Assembly: GCA_026389315.1 (NCBI GenBank)
Contig: JAPLIC010000020.1
Span: forward strand, 1 to 63,874
DNA: 63,874 bases
From: Cyanobacteriota bacterium
GTDB taxonomy: Bacteria; Cyanobacteriota; Cyanobacteriia; PCC-6307; Cyanobiaceae
Reading direction: 5' to 3'
Below the pieces are notes generated by a model that did no database searches, was not told the DNA's origin, and worked only from the letters and a program-made list of their open reading frames with translations. Both the position numbers and the translations under genes were made by a program. This document shows, in pieces, positions 44,057-52,837 of this stretch; the stretch's first letter is position 1, and each line of letters begins with the position of its first letter.

Positions 44057-45505
44057 TCAGGCCACCAGGGCGGGGGCCGCGTCGGGGTCGCCCTGGGCGG
44101 CCAATCGATCCCAGAGGCTGTTCACATCCCCTGCCCCCATGGCTAGCACCAGATCGCCGGGGCGGGTGCGGCGGACCACCTGTTCCGTCAGTTGGTCGAG
44201 GCTATCGGCCACCAGCACCTCCAGTTGGGGCGCGAGCCGCTGCACCGCCGCGCCCATGGCCTGGCTGGAAATGCCAAAGATTGGATCTTCGCCGGCGGCG
44301 TAAAGGGGAGCCACCACTACGAGATCAGCGCTGGAAAGAGCAATTGAAAATTCTTCAAGGAACTGGGCCGTGCGGCTATAGCGGTGCGGTTGAAAAATGG
44401 CCACTAATCGTTGGGGCCGCGCGGGCAGGGGACTGCGTCCGCTGTTCACCATCAGCCGAGCCATCGCCAGGGTGGCGCTCACTTCGCTGGGATGGTGCGC
44501 GTAGTCATCGACCACGATGCGCTCTTGCCATAGCCCCCGGCAATCAAAACGACGACCGGGGGTTCGCACCTGGGCGATGGTCTGTTGTAATTCGGCAAAG
44601 GGCACCCCTTCCAAACGGCAGGCAGCCAGGGCCGCAGTGGCGTTACTGAGATTGTGGCGGCCTGGCAGCGGCAGCTCGAAGAGGCCAACAGGCTGGCCGT
44701 CCTCATAAAACTGGGCCACGGTGCCATCCCCGTGTTCTTCAATGGCAATGGCGGCAAACGAGGTCTGCTCAGGGCTTTGGGTGGACCACCAGCGATCGGC
44801 TTCGAAATGTTCACTCAGGATCGGGCAGTCCTTGTTGGCCAGAACCTGGGCCGATCCCGCAGCAAAATGCTTGAGGGTTTCGATAAGGGCGTTGAGATCG
44901 GGGTAGTGGTCGGTGTGATCGAGTTCGAGGTTGGTGATCACACCCAGATGGGCCTTGAATTTGACAAGGGAGCCATCGGATTCGTCGGCTTCGGCCACCA
45001 GCAGCCGACCTTCTCCATGGCGGGCATTGCTGCCAAAGTCGGGCACGATACCGCCGATCACCGCGGTGGGGTCCCGCTGGGTGGCGGCCAACAGGGTGGC
45101 GATCAAGGTGCTGGTGGTGGTCTTGCCGTGGCTGCCCGCCACGGCGATTGAGGGCTGACTGCTGATCAACGCCGCCAGAACGTCGGATCGGTGCACGATC
45201 GTCCATCCCTGATGAAGGGCTTCCAGCACTTCGGGATTGCTTTTGGGAACCGCTGAACTGATGACCACCACAGGATTGGCAGCGCCGGATTGCTGGAGTG
45301 CGGCGATGGTTTCAGCCGACTGGCTAAGGAAGATCCGCACGCCACATTGCCGCAACCCTTCGATCACCGGCGAGCAGCGACGGTCGGAGCCACTGACTTG
45401 GAAGCCCCGTTTGGCCAGGATGCCAGCGAGGGCGGACATGCCGATGCCTCCGACTCCAATGAAGTGGAGCGGCTGTTGGCGATCGAGCAGCAGGGCCAAG
45501 TGCAC
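44057..45505 (-). CDS. murC: UDP-N-acetylmuramate--L-alanine ligase
   Basis: MurC adds the first amino acid of the peptidoglycan stem. It has 482 residues from GTG 45505 ([20 protein letters not shown]). Motifs are [20 protein letters not shown], the ATP loop [37 protein letters not shown] and [16 protein letters not shown]. The open frame continues upstream to 45886 over the divergent gap gene, but the GTG gives the family N-terminus. Divergent from gap with about 205 bp between the starts. Confidence 0.95.
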   Translation of the reverse strand: MHLALLLDRQQPLHFIGVGGIGMSALAGILAKRGFQVSGSDRRCSPVIEGLRQCGVRIFLSQSAETIAALQQSGAANPVVVISSAVPKSNPEVLEALHQGWTIVHRSDVLAALISSQPSIAVAGSHGKTTTSTLIATLLAATQRDPTAVIGGIVPDFGSNARHGEGRLLVAEADESDGSLVKFKAHLGVITNLELDHTDHYPDLNALIETLKHFAAGSAQVLANKDCPILSEHFEADRWWSTQSPEQTSFAAIAIEEHGDGTVAQFYEDGQPVGLFELPLPGRHNLSNATAALAACRLEGVPFAELQQTIAQVRTPGRRFDCRGLWQERIVVDDYAHHPSEVSATLAMARLMVNSGRSPLPARPQRLVAIFQPHRYSRTAQFLEEFSIALSSADLVVVAPLYAAGEDPIFGISSQAMGAAVQRLAPQLEVLVADSLDQLTEQVVRRTRPGDLVLAMGAGDVNSLWDRLAAQGDPDAAPALVA

Positions 45506-45710
45506 CTCCGGGTCGAGCCGAAAATAAGCCGGCGACGATACCCCTCCTTTTACTGGTTGCTTCGCATTCTGGCCAGCCTGGACCTGCGGTCGATGGCGAG
45601 GCGACGCTCTCCGATGAAGGTGACGACCAGTTTGAGGGGAAGTGCGGAGAACCAGTCTGTAGGATTTGCTCCCGAAACGCCCTTGCCAGCGGTTTTTCCG
45701 CCCCCCAGCC

Positions 45711-46733
45711 ATGACCCTGCGCGTAGCGATCAACGGATTCGGCCGCATCGGCCGCAACTTCACGCGTTGCTGGCTTAGCCGAGGTCTCGATACGGGGATC
45801 GAGGTGGTGGGTCTCAACGACACCTCCGATCCGAGGACCAACTCCCATCTGCTCCAATACGACACCATGTTGGGCCACATCCGCAATGCGGAAGTGAGCT
45901 ATACGGACGATACGATCGTCGTCAACGGCAAGCATATCAAGTGTTTCTCGGATCGCAATCCCCTCAACCTCCCCTGGAAGGAGTGGGGTGTTGATCTGGT
46001 GATCGAGGCCACCGGCGTTTTCATCGATCAAAAGGGTGCCGGCAAGCACCTTGAGGCTGGCGCCAAAAAAGTGCTGATCACAGCTCCGGGCAAGGGTGAG
46101 GGCGTTGGCACCTTCGTTGTGGGCGTCAATGCCGATCAATACCGGCATGAAGATTTCGACATCATCAGCAACGCCAGCTGCACCACCAATTGCATGGCGC
46201 CCCTGGTGAAGGTGCTGGATCAATCCCTCGGCATCGTCAAGGGCATGATGACCACCACCCACAGCTATACCGGTGACCAGCGCATCCTGGATGCCTCCCA
46301 CCGCGACCTGCGCCGTGCCCGTGCGGCGGCCGTTAATATTGTGCCGACTTCCACAGGCGCTGCCACCGCCGTGGCGCTTGTGTATCCGCCGATGAAGGGC
46401 AAGCTCAATGGCATTGCCATGCGGGTACCCACCCCCAACGTCTCAGTGGTGGATATGGTGCTGGAGGTGAGTCGGGCCACCACCAAAGAAGAAGTGAATG
46501 CCATCTTCAAGTCCGCTTCCGAAAATGGCATGAAGGGCATTATTAAGTATTCTGATTTGCCCCTTGTCTCCACGGATCACGCCGGCACAGATGAATCCAC
46601 GATCGTGGATGCCGATCTCACCATGGTGATGGATGGCAACATGGTTAAGGTAATCTCCTGGTACGACAACGAGTGGGGCTATAGCCAGCGGGTTGTTGAT
46701 CTCGCCGAAGTAGTCGCTAAGAACTGGAAGTAA
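45711..46733 (+). CDS. gap2: Glyceraldehyde-3-phosphate dehydrogenase, photosynthetic (Gap2) type
   Basis: This is the Calvin-cycle GAPDH, expected to use NADPH or NADH. It has 340 residues from ATG 45711 ([20 protein letters not shown]). The nucleotide-binding fold, active-site [26 protein letters not shown] and [16 protein letters not shown] are present. The [17 protein letters not shown] stretch after the first beta strand fits the cyanobacterial Gap2 group, which I recall as dual-cofactor. It is followed by a strong terminator. Confidence 0.94.
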   Translation: MTLRVAINGFGRIGRNFTRCWLSRGLDTGIEVVGLNDTSDPRTNSHLLQYDTMLGHIRNAEVSYTDDTIVVNGKHIKCFSDRNPLNLPWKEWGVDLVIEATGVFIDQKGAGKHLEAGAKKVLITAPGKGEGVGTFVVGVNADQYRHEDFDIISNASCTTNCMAPLVKVLDQSLGIVKGMMTTTHSYTGDQRILDASHRDLRRARAAAVNIVPTSTGAATAVALVYPPMKGKLNGIAMRVPTPNVSVVDMVLEVSRATTKEEVNAIFKSASENGMKGIIKYSDLPLVSTDHAGTDESTIVDADLTMVMDGNMVKVISWYDNEWGYSQRVVDLAEVVAKNWK

Positions 46734-46756
46734 AGCTGGGGCCATTCCCCTTGCCT

Positions 46757-46783
46757 GGCCGTCCTGTGGGGCGGCCTTTTTTA
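46757..46783 (+). terminator. Rho-independent terminator of gap
   Basis: GGCCGTCC, loop TGTG, GGGCGGCC forms an 8-bp hairpin with one T-G pair, followed by six T residues. It lies 24 bp beyond the gap stop. Confidence 0.9.
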
Positions 46784-47088
46784 TTGGTCCTGCCTGGCCG
46801 ATTGCCCACGGCTGCCCAGATCTATGCCCAACGGCTGGCAGCTCGCTGGACCGTCTCCGGGCTACCATGGCCCTCTGCGATCAGATCACCTGTCTGTTGG
46901 TCAGCCCTGGTGGGTGAACCGTTCGGACAACTTGAACGGGCCTTGCTGGCCACGCTCTGGTATCGAGGCGCCCTGGCCCTCGGCTTGCTGCCCAGCGATT
47001 TGCGGGCTGGCGGCTGACCTTCCCTGATCCAACGCGGTCGCCACCGGCCCTGAGCGCCGGTTCAGACTGCCCCCAACGCACTGCCGCC
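46784..47088. other. Intergenic stretch between gap and the HepT/MntA pair
   Basis: About 305 bp. Short open frames cross it in two phases but neither resembles a known protein nor has a good ribosome-binding site. It marks the left edge of an accessory island inserted between gap and thiL. No repeat or integrase remnant was recognised. Confidence 0.5.
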
Positions 47089-47517
47089 ATGCCTCCCGAT
47101 ATCCGCTGGCAGCAGCGCTTCGCCAACTTCTGCCAGGCCCTTGATCTGCTGGAGACCTTCTTCCAGCCCCCCGCGCTCAACGAGCGGGAACGTCAGGGGC
47201 TGATCAAGGCCTTTGAATACTGTTTCGAGCTGGGCTGGAACACCCTGCGCGACCTGCTGCTGGCGGAGGGCAACGCCGGTCTGATCGGCTCGCGCGACAC
47301 CCTTCGGCTGGCCTTCCGGGTGGGTCTGATCCGCGATGGTGAGAGTTGGCTGGCCATGGTTCAGGACCGCAACCTCACCAGCCATACCTACAACCGCAGC
47401 ACCGCCGAGCAGGTGAGCCAGCAGGTGGGGGCCCGCTACCTGACCTGTTTCCGGGAGCTGCGCCAGGTGCTCACCCAGCGGCTACAGGCCCCCGCCGGCA
47501 AGGAGGGGGATGGCTAA
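47089..47517 (+). CDS. hepT: HepT-like HEPN toxin (nucleotidyltransferase substrate-binding family)
   Basis: This 142-residue all-helical protein is of the HI0074/HEPN type. The HEPN RNase motif RX4HXY is complete: RNLTSHTY at about 91-98, within WLAMVQDRNLTSHTYNRS. FEYCFELGWNTLRDLL is typical of the family. HepT cleaves RNA (tRNA ends in studied systems) and is neutralised when its MntA partner AMPylates it near this motif. It overlaps the mntA start by 8 bp, fixing the pair as a toxin-antitoxin operon. Confidence 0.85.
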   Translation: MPPDIRWQQRFANFCQALDLLETFFQPPALNERERQGLIKAFEYCFELGWNTLRDLLLAEGNAGLIGSRDTLRLAFRVGLIRDGESWLAMVQDRNLTSHTYNRSTAEQVSQQVGARYLTCFRELRQVLTQRLQAPAGKEGDG

Positions 47518-47854
47518 GCATCCCGCCGCCGCGACGACGATCCCGGGCCTGCCGCCGGAGGCCTCGGCCCGCCTGCTGGCCCTGTTCAGTGCCGTGCCTG
47601 CGGTGCAGGAGGTTTGGCTCTATGGCTCCCGGGCGATGGGCCGCCAGCGCCCCGGCTCCGACATCGACCTCACCCTGGTGGCGCCAGGTCTTCGCCACGC
47701 TGATCGCCTGCGGCTGATGGGCGCCCTCGATGACCTGCTGCTTCCTTGGAGCATCGACCTCTCCCTGCACCACGAGTTGCCCGAACCCCTGCGCCAGCAT
47801 GTGGCCCGGGTGGGGCGGCGGTTGGTGACCTGCGGCCCCCTGCCAACTCCTTAG
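47510..47854 (+). CDS. mntA: MntA-like minimal nucleotidyltransferase antitoxin
   Basis: The 114-residue protein has the minimal nucleotidyltransferase signature GSX10DXD (GSRAMGRQRPGSDIDL at about 43-58) and a third acidic position in WSIDLSLHH. It should transfer AMP to the HepT toxin. It starts inside the end of hepT. The order toxin-then-antitoxin is usual for this family. Confidence 0.85.
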   Translation: MAKHPAAATTIPGLPPEASARLLALFSAVPAVQEVWLYGSRAMGRQRPGSDIDLTLVAPGLRHADRLRLMGALDDLLLPWSIDLSLHHELPEPLRQHVARVGRRLVTCGPLPTP

Positions 47855-47934
47855 CTATTGGCTGACGAGGTGTTTTGCTTCGACCGACAGGGTTGGCAGC
47901 GTCACCGCAGCGGCAGTGAATTGTCTACGATCTA

Positions 47935-48588
47935 ATGACACGATTCCATTGCCTTAGGGCCTCTTGCCTGGCGGCTGCGATCGGTGGCTCGGCATTGGTG
48001 GGCATGGCTCCCGCCGCCCAGGCCGCTATGTTTACCGAGTACACCAACAAGGCCGCCTTTGAGGCGGCACTGGCGCCTGGGGCCTATACCGAAACCCAGA
48101 TGTATGACAAGTATCCAAATTATTCAGGAGGCTCGGGTTTTTCCTATACAGTCGGTGCAACAGGAGGCAGATTTAAAGTAGGCGTTAATGATCTGAGTAC
48201 CTCTGGGGACGAACCATCTGCTCTCACTTTTTCTTTTGGTTCGGGAATCAAGGCTTTTGGGGGGTATTTTTACGTTACTAATACCTCTTTAAATATTGTC
48301 GCTACTCCCTTGCAAATTAGCCTTAATAGCAACTCCTTTGCAACGACGAAAACGTCAACCTCAACCACTACATTTTATGGCTTTATTTCTGATATGGATT
48401 TAATCGACGCAACCATTACTAAAAATAATTCTCAACGATACGTCACGGCTGGCACCGTGATCGTCGGCACCCCGGCTTCGGCGCTTGTCGCCGCGCCTGG
48501 CCCCCTGCCCCTGTTTGGCGCCGCTGCCGCCTTCGGCTGGAGCCGGCGCCTGCGTCGTCGCCTGGTTGCCGGCCGCCCCGGTTGCTGA
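47935..48588 (+). CDS. PEP-CTERM-type exported protein
   Basis: This 217-residue protein has a signal peptide (CLAAAIGGSALVGMAPAAQAA) and a C-terminal sorting signal: the motif PGPLPLFGAAAAFGWSRRLR followed by basic residues, the cyanobacterial PEP-CTERM variant recognised by an exosortase. The middle (about 55-175) is beta-rich, Thr/Ser/Asn-rich, and encoded by markedly AT-rich DNA (about 48110-48450) in contrast with the GC-rich ends. The role is probably cell-surface or extracellular. It lies between two toxin-antitoxin pairs. No exosortase is in the window. Confidence 0.8.
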   Translation: MTRFHCLRASCLAAAIGGSALVGMAPAAQAAMFTEYTNKAAFEAALAPGAYTETQMYDKYPNYSGGSGFSYTVGATGGRFKVGVNDLSTSGDEPSALTFSFGSGIKAFGGYFYVTNTSLNIVATPLQISLNSNSFATTKTSTSTTTFYGFISDMDLIDATITKNNSQRYVTAGTVIVGTPASALVAAPGPLPLFGAAAAFGWSRRLRRRLVAGRPGC

Positions 48589-48688
48589 ACGCGATCGGGC
48601 GGTCCTGCTGGCGGCTGCTCTGGTTGTCGGCCGTGGGGGAGCGAAACCACTGACTTGGTTAAACTAAGTCCATCTCGCCATCGCTGCC

Positions 48689-48973
48689 GTGCGCCAGGTC
48701 AACCTGCACGAGGCCAAGACCCAGCTCTCCCGGCTCGTGGCGGAGGCGGTGGCGGGCAAGAGCTTCGTGATCTGCAAAGCCGGCAAGCCGCTGGTGCAGG
48801 TCACCCGCCTGGCTGGGGCCGACGACGACTCCGCCAATCCCCCCCGGCGCCGCCTCGGACTGCTGGCGGGGCAGTGCTCCGTGCCCGACGACTTCGATCA
48901 AATCGCCGTTGGCGAGATTGCCGATCTGTTCGATGGCCTGCCGGCTGGCGATCCCAGCTCCGGTGGGCTGTGA
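48689..48973 (+). CDS. Phd/YefM-type antitoxin
   Basis: The 94-residue protein begins RQVNLHEAKTQLSRLVAEAV and has GKSFVICKAGKPLVQVTRL, the Phd/YefM N-terminal DNA-binding fold with a C-terminal tail that should wrap the toxin. The start codon is GTG. Its stop overlaps the PIN toxin start by four bases (GTGA), so the pair is translationally coupled; the antitoxin is first and probably autoregulates the operon. Confidence 0.88.
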   Translation: MRQVNLHEAKTQLSRLVAEAVAGKSFVICKAGKPLVQVTRLAGADDDSANPPRRRLGLLAGQCSVPDDFDQIAVGEIADLFDGLPAGDPSSGGL

Positions 48974-49365
48974 AGCTGCTGCTCGACACCCACATTCTCA
49001 TCTGGGCCATGGGAGAACCGGCCCGGCTGGGCCCCGCCCTGAGGGAGCTGCTGGAGGATCCCCGCCACAGCCTTTGCTTCAGCGTTGCTTCCCTCTGGGA
49101 GCTGGTGATCAAGGCGGCCCTGGGGCGCGAGGCTTTCCAGGTGCAGCCGTCGTTGTTACGGCGCACCCTGTTGGATGGCGGCTTTGAGGAGATTCCGATT
49201 GAGGCCGCCCACGTACTGGCGGTGGCCCAGCTGCCGCCCCTGCACCGCGATCCCTTTGATCGCCTGTTGCTGGCCCAGGCGGAGCGGGAAGGGTTGTTGT
49301 TGATCACCGCCGATGCGGTGCTGGCCCGCTATCCCGGCCCCGTGCGCCATCAGGGCAGCTTCTGA
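48970..49365 (+). CDS. PIN-domain toxin (VapC family)
   Basis: This 131-residue PIN ribonuclease is encoded from GTG 48970. The acidic active-site residues are visible: Asp in LLLDTHILIWAM, Glu in VASLWELVIK, Asp in HRDPFDRLLLAQA and Asp in LLITADAVLARY. VapC toxins cleave tRNA or rRNA. It is paired with the Phd-type antitoxin upstream. Its end is 15 bp from convergent thiL, at the right edge of the accessory island. Confidence 0.9.
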   Translation: MKLLLDTHILIWAMGEPARLGPALRELLEDPRHSLCFSVASLWELVIKAALGREAFQVQPSLLRRTLLDGGFEEIPIEAAHVLAVAQLPPLHRDPFDRLLLAQAEREGLLLITADAVLARYPGPVRHQGSF

Positions 49366-49380
49366 GCCCCGCCCCTTGCC

Positions 49381-50538
49381 TCAGCCAAAGTGGCTGTAGC
49401 CAGTGGGCGCCCCCCTCCCCCCAGCGCCCGGGCCCCAGGGGGCGCCATCGCTCCAGCCCAGGCTCCCGGCCTCCCCCTCCACCAGCACTCCCACCACCGA
49501 GGCGCCTGGCAGGGCTGCGATCAGGGCCTCGGCCCAGGGCGGCTCCAGGGCCAGCACCAGCTCGAAATCCTCGCCGCCCCCCAGGCACCAGGCTGCGGCC
49601 TGGGGCAGGCCGGCCATGGCCGTATCCAGGGGTAAAGCGTCACGGTCCAGCCGGGCCGCGCAGCCGCTGCTGGCCGCGATCGCCGCCGCCGCCGCCGCCA
49701 GCCCATCACTGCTGTCGCAACCCCCCACCCGCCAGTCCAACCGGGCCGGTCTGCTGGCGATCAGGGCCCGCACCGCGTCAAAGCGGGGGCGGGGGCGGCG
49801 GTGGGCCTGGATGGCCCGAGCCCGCAGGTTTGGATCCAGCAAGGCTGCCAGCGGCGCTGCCGGGGATCCGGCCGCCGTCGGGGTCGCCCCCTGAGAAGGG
49901 GCCCCATAAGCTGCCGATCCCCCTCGCAATTCGCCCTGTAGCAGGGCCAGCCCCAGCCGGCTCAGACCGTGGGGGCCGGTGGATACCAGCCAGTCGCCCG
50001 GGAGTCCGTCGCTGCGGCGGATCGGACCAGATCTGACGATGGCGCCCGGCTGGTTGGCAGCGGTTGCCGCCCCGGGGGCCTCCGCTGCCCAGGTTCCCAG
50101 CGCCGTAATCGCCAGCAGCCGCTGGCAGCCGCCACTGCAATCGCCCCCTAAAAGCACCCCGCCGTAGGCCTCCAGCGCCTCCTTGATGCCCCCGTAGACC
50201 CCTGCAACCCAGGGCCAGGGGGTGGCGGCCGGAGCCACCAGGGCCACCGTGATCCCCACCACGGCCGTGCAGCCCATGGCCGCCAGGTCCGAAAGGTTGG
50301 CGGCGGTGGCTCGCCAACCCACATCCGCCGCCGCCGTGGTGGCATCACTGAAGTGGATGCCTTCGACAAGCACGTCGGTGTTCACCACCAACGGACTGTC
50401 CCCTGTGGCGGGCAACAGGGCAGCGTCATCGGCGAACTGATCCGGGGGGGCGAAGGCCCCCAGCCGCCGGATCAGCTCCGATTCGCCCAGGTCGGCCAGG
50501 GTTTCCTGGCTGGTGGTTGGCTTGGGCGGGTCGGCCAA
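49381..50538 (-). CDS. thiL: Thiamine-monophosphate kinase
   Basis: ThiL phosphorylates TMP to the cofactor TPP. It has 385 residues with ESELIRRLGAF, the Asp-rich FADDAALLP, LVVNTDVLVEGIHFSDATT, ANLSDLAAMGCTAVVGI, VSTGPHGLSRLGLALL, GCDSSDGLAAAA and LGGGEDFELVLAL. An unusually long Ala/Pro-rich insertion lies at about 200-235. It starts 5 bp after the cyclophilin stop, as in related genomes. Confidence 0.93.
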   Translation of the reverse strand: MADPPKPTTSQETLADLGESELIRRLGAFAPPDQFADDAALLPATGDSPLVVNTDVLVEGIHFSDATTAAADVGWRATAANLSDLAAMGCTAVVGITVALVAPAATPWPWVAGVYGGIKEALEAYGGVLLGGDCSGGCQRLLAITALGTWAAEAPGAATAANQPGAIVRSGPIRRSDGLPGDWLVSTGPHGLSRLGLALLQGELRGGSAAYGAPSQGATPTAAGSPAAPLAALLDPNLRARAIQAHRRPRPRFDAVRALIASRPARLDWRVGGCDSSDGLAAAAAAIAASSGCAARLDRDALPLDTAMAGLPQAAAWCLGGGEDFELVLALEPPWAEALIAALPGASVVGVLVEGEAGSLGWSDGAPWGPGAGGRGAPTGYSHFG

Positions 50539-50543
50539 AACCC

Positions 50544-51665
50544 TCAGGCGTGCTCGTGCAGATTCTGGGCTCCTTCCAGCACCTTGGCGCTGACAATGCC
50601 GTCTTCGGCGGTGAGATTGTCGAGGACGTCAAAGCCATCGACCACATAACCAAAGGCGGCATAGCGGCCGTCGATCAGGTTGAGGCCCGCTGGGGTCAGT
50701 TCAGGCTCGGAAAGGAACAGGAAGAACTGGGAGGAGCCATCGGCCAGATCCTTGTCGGAGTGGGCCCAGCCCAGGGTGCCCTTGGCGTTGAAGGGCAACA
50801 CGGGCTCGGCTTTGAACATCCCCAGATCTTCGAAGGTCTGGTTGTAAAAGGGCTCCGCCTGGCCCGGCACCCGGATCTCCAGGGGCACCCGCCGCTCCGC
50901 CTTGGTGAGCGGGTCGATGAAGCCATCGTCAGGCCCCTGCGGATCGCCCGTCTGGAGCACGTAAAAATCTTCGGCCCGGTTGAAAGGCAGGCCGTCATAG
51001 AAACCGCGTTGCACCAGATCCACAAAGGCACCGGCGGTGATGGGCGCGTTAAAGCCGTCCACCACGGTGGTCAGATCCCCCTTGGTGGTGCTCAGTCGCA
51101 CCGTGGCCCGACCCAGCAGGCGCGGCAGGGCGTCGTATTCCGGCGGGATCGCAAAGGGAAAGTCCTTCACCAACAGGTCCTCAGCACTGCCAATGGCCCC
51201 TAGGGCCCGGCGGCGGGCTTCCAGATAGCCATCCCGGTCTTGGCTGGATGCCGCTTCGGCCAGGGTCTGGAGTTGGTTGCTGAGCCCATCAAGCAACTCT
51301 TCGACGTGGCCGCGCTGATCGGGCTCGAAGCGATCGAGAATCGCCGCTCGCTTGGCGACAAGCAGGGACTGGCTGCGCTTGGCGACCTGGCCCAGGGCGC
51401 TCCAGCGCTTGGCCCGCAGATCAACGCTGGTGGCTTCCAGACGATGTTGAAGGTCCTGGAGATCCCCAGGGCTTACCGGCAGGGCATTGCGCAGCAGGGC
51501 CGAGGGGTCGGTGATGGCGTTGCCCGGGGGCAAGGCGGCCCAGCTGGGTGGTGCCCAGGCCAGCATCAACAGCATCGCCAGACCTAGGACTCTGGTGCAG
51601 ACCCTTTGCCAGCGGGGGGCGGGGGAAAGGGCGGTGGGGGAAGCCGCCGCAGGCCTCTGGCTCAT
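50544..51665 (-). CDS. TLP40-like exported cyclophilin (peptidyl-prolyl isomerase)
   Basis: The protein has 373 residues from ATG 51665. A signal peptide (VLGLAMLLMLAWAPPSWA) should target it to periplasm or thylakoid lumen. An N-terminal helical domain (about 45-165) resembles that of plant TLP40/CYP38, which assists photosystem II assembly. The C-terminal cyclophilin domain (about 185-370) is divergent (VDLVQRGFYDGLPFNRAEDF, LGWAHSDKDLADGSSQFFLF), so isomerase activity is uncertain. The frame is open to 51908. Divergent from efp. Confidence 0.9.
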   Translation of the reverse strand: MSQRPAAASPTALSPAPRWQRVCTRVLGLAMLLMLAWAPPSWAALPPGNAITDPSALLRNALPVSPGDLQDLQHRLEATSVDLRAKRWSALGQVAKRSQSLLVAKRAAILDRFEPDQRGHVEELLDGLSNQLQTLAEAASSQDRDGYLEARRRALGAIGSAEDLLVKDFPFAIPPEYDALPRLLGRATVRLSTTKGDLTTVVDGFNAPITAGAFVDLVQRGFYDGLPFNRAEDFYVLQTGDPQGPDDGFIDPLTKAERRVPLEIRVPGQAEPFYNQTFEDLGMFKAEPVLPFNAKGTLGWAHSDKDLADGSSQFFLFLSEPELTPAGLNLIDGRYAAFGYVVDGFDVLDNLTAEDGIVSAKVLEGAQNLHEHA

Positions 51666-51773
51666 GGATGGCCACTCTTTGTGCGGACTCTGGCACGTCT
51701 GCGATGCCTCTGGCCTGGTCCAAGGGGCTGTCAGTCGCCAGACGTACAATCCCCAGCGACTTGAAGCGCCGGG

Positions 51774-52334
51774 ATGATTTCCAGCAACGACTTCCGCACC
51801 GGCACCACGATTCTTCTTGATGGCCAGGTCTGGCGAGTCGTCGAGTTTCTGCATGTGAAGCCTGGTAAAGGTTCGGCTTTCGTGCGCACCAAGCTCAAAG
51901 CCGTCCAAAGTGGCAACGTGGTTGAGAAAACCTTTCGGGCCGGCGAAACGATGCCCCAGGCCCAGTTGGAAAAGTCAACCCTGCAGCACACCTATATGGA
52001 GGGCGACGATTACATGTTCATGAACATGGATTCCTTCGAAGAAAGCCGCCTTACGGCAGCCCAGATCGGCGAAGGTCGTAAATACCTCAAGGAGGGCATG
52101 GCCGTGAGCGTTATTACTTTCGATGGCAAGCCCCTTGAGGTTGAGCTTCCCAACTCCGTTGTCCTGGAAGTCACCCAGACCGATCCTGGTGTCAAAGGCG
52201 ACACGGCCACCGGTGGCACCAAGCCCGCCATCGTCGAAACCGGAGCCCAGGTGATGGTGCCGCTTTTCATCACCATCGGCGAGAAAATCAAGATCGACAC
52301 CCGCAACGACAGCTATCTCGGCAGGGAGTCCTGA
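51774..52334 (+). CDS. efp: Translation elongation factor P
   Basis: EF-P relieves ribosome stalling at polyproline. It has 186 residues in three beta-barrel domains: [20 protein letters not shown], the tip loop [18 protein letters not shown] with the Lys that is modified in some bacteria, and the C-terminal [19 protein letters not shown]. It is followed by accB 4 bp later. Confidence 0.97.
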   Translation: MISSNDFRTGTTILLDGQVWRVVEFLHVKPGKGSAFVRTKLKAVQSGNVVEKTFRAGETMPQAQLEKSTLQHTYMEGDDYMFMNMDSFEESRLTAAQIGEGRKYLKEGMAVSVITFDGKPLEVELPNSVVLEVTQTDPGVKGDTATGGTKPAIVETGAQVMVPLFITIGEKIKIDTRNDSYLGRES

Positions 52335-52338
52335 TTCC

Positions 52339-52815
52339 ATGCAGCTCGACCATGACCAGCTCCGGGAACTCCTGACCTTCCTGGGCGAGAGCGATATCCA
52401 GGAATTGCGTCTGGAGGGCGATGACTTCCGTCTGGTGGTGCGTCGCAACCTGCCCACTGCGGTTCCCACGGCCCCGTCGCCTCCCCCCCAGTCTGTTGTA
52501 GCCGCCCAGCCAATCCCTGCGGCCCCGGTCGTTGCCACCGCCCCGTCGCCGCCACCCCCATCCAGCCGCAGCGACCTCCAGCCCCTCACCGCGCCCATGG
52601 TGGGCACCTTTTATCGCTCCCCAGCCCCCGGTGAGCCTGCCTTTGTGGAGCTGGGCAGCCGCATTCAGGCCGGACAACCCGTCTGCATCCTGGAGGCGAT
52701 GAAGTTGATGAACGAACTGGAGGCCGACATCAGCGGCGAGGTGGTGGAAATCCTGGTGGAGACCGGTACCCCCGTTGAATTCGGCCAGGTGCTGATGCGC
52801 ATCCGACCCGCCTGA
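52339..52815 (+). CDS. accB: Acetyl-CoA carboxylase biotin carboxyl carrier protein
   Basis: AccB carries biotin between the carboxylase and carboxyltransferase in fatty-acid synthesis. It has 158 residues: a short N-terminal domain (LTFLGESDIQELRLEGDDFR), an Ala/Pro linker (about 40-85), and the biotinyl domain with K122 in LEAMKLMNELEADISGEV. It is co-oriented with efp and probably co-transcribed. Confidence 0.96.
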   Translation: MQLDHDQLRELLTFLGESDIQELRLEGDDFRLVVRRNLPTAVPTAPSPPPQSVVAAQPIPAAPVVATAPSPPPPSSRSDLQPLTAPMVGTFYRSPAPGEPAFVELGSRIQAGQPVCILEAMKLMNELEADISGEVVEILVETGTPVEFGQVLMRIRPA

Positions 52816-52837
52816 GGCGGGTCCTGATCCCCCGGGA

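Noticed and set aside
46751..47017. Open frame of 88 codons downstream of gap
   Set aside because: It starts within the gap terminator hairpin, has no ribosome-binding site and resembles no protein; two phases are equally open, as expected for GC-rich non-coding DNA.
49673..49682. GCGATCGC (HIP1 palindrome) within thiL
   Set aside because: HIP1 is abundant in many cyanobacteria but I noticed only isolated instances here, as expected for picocyanobacteria; no special role is suggested.
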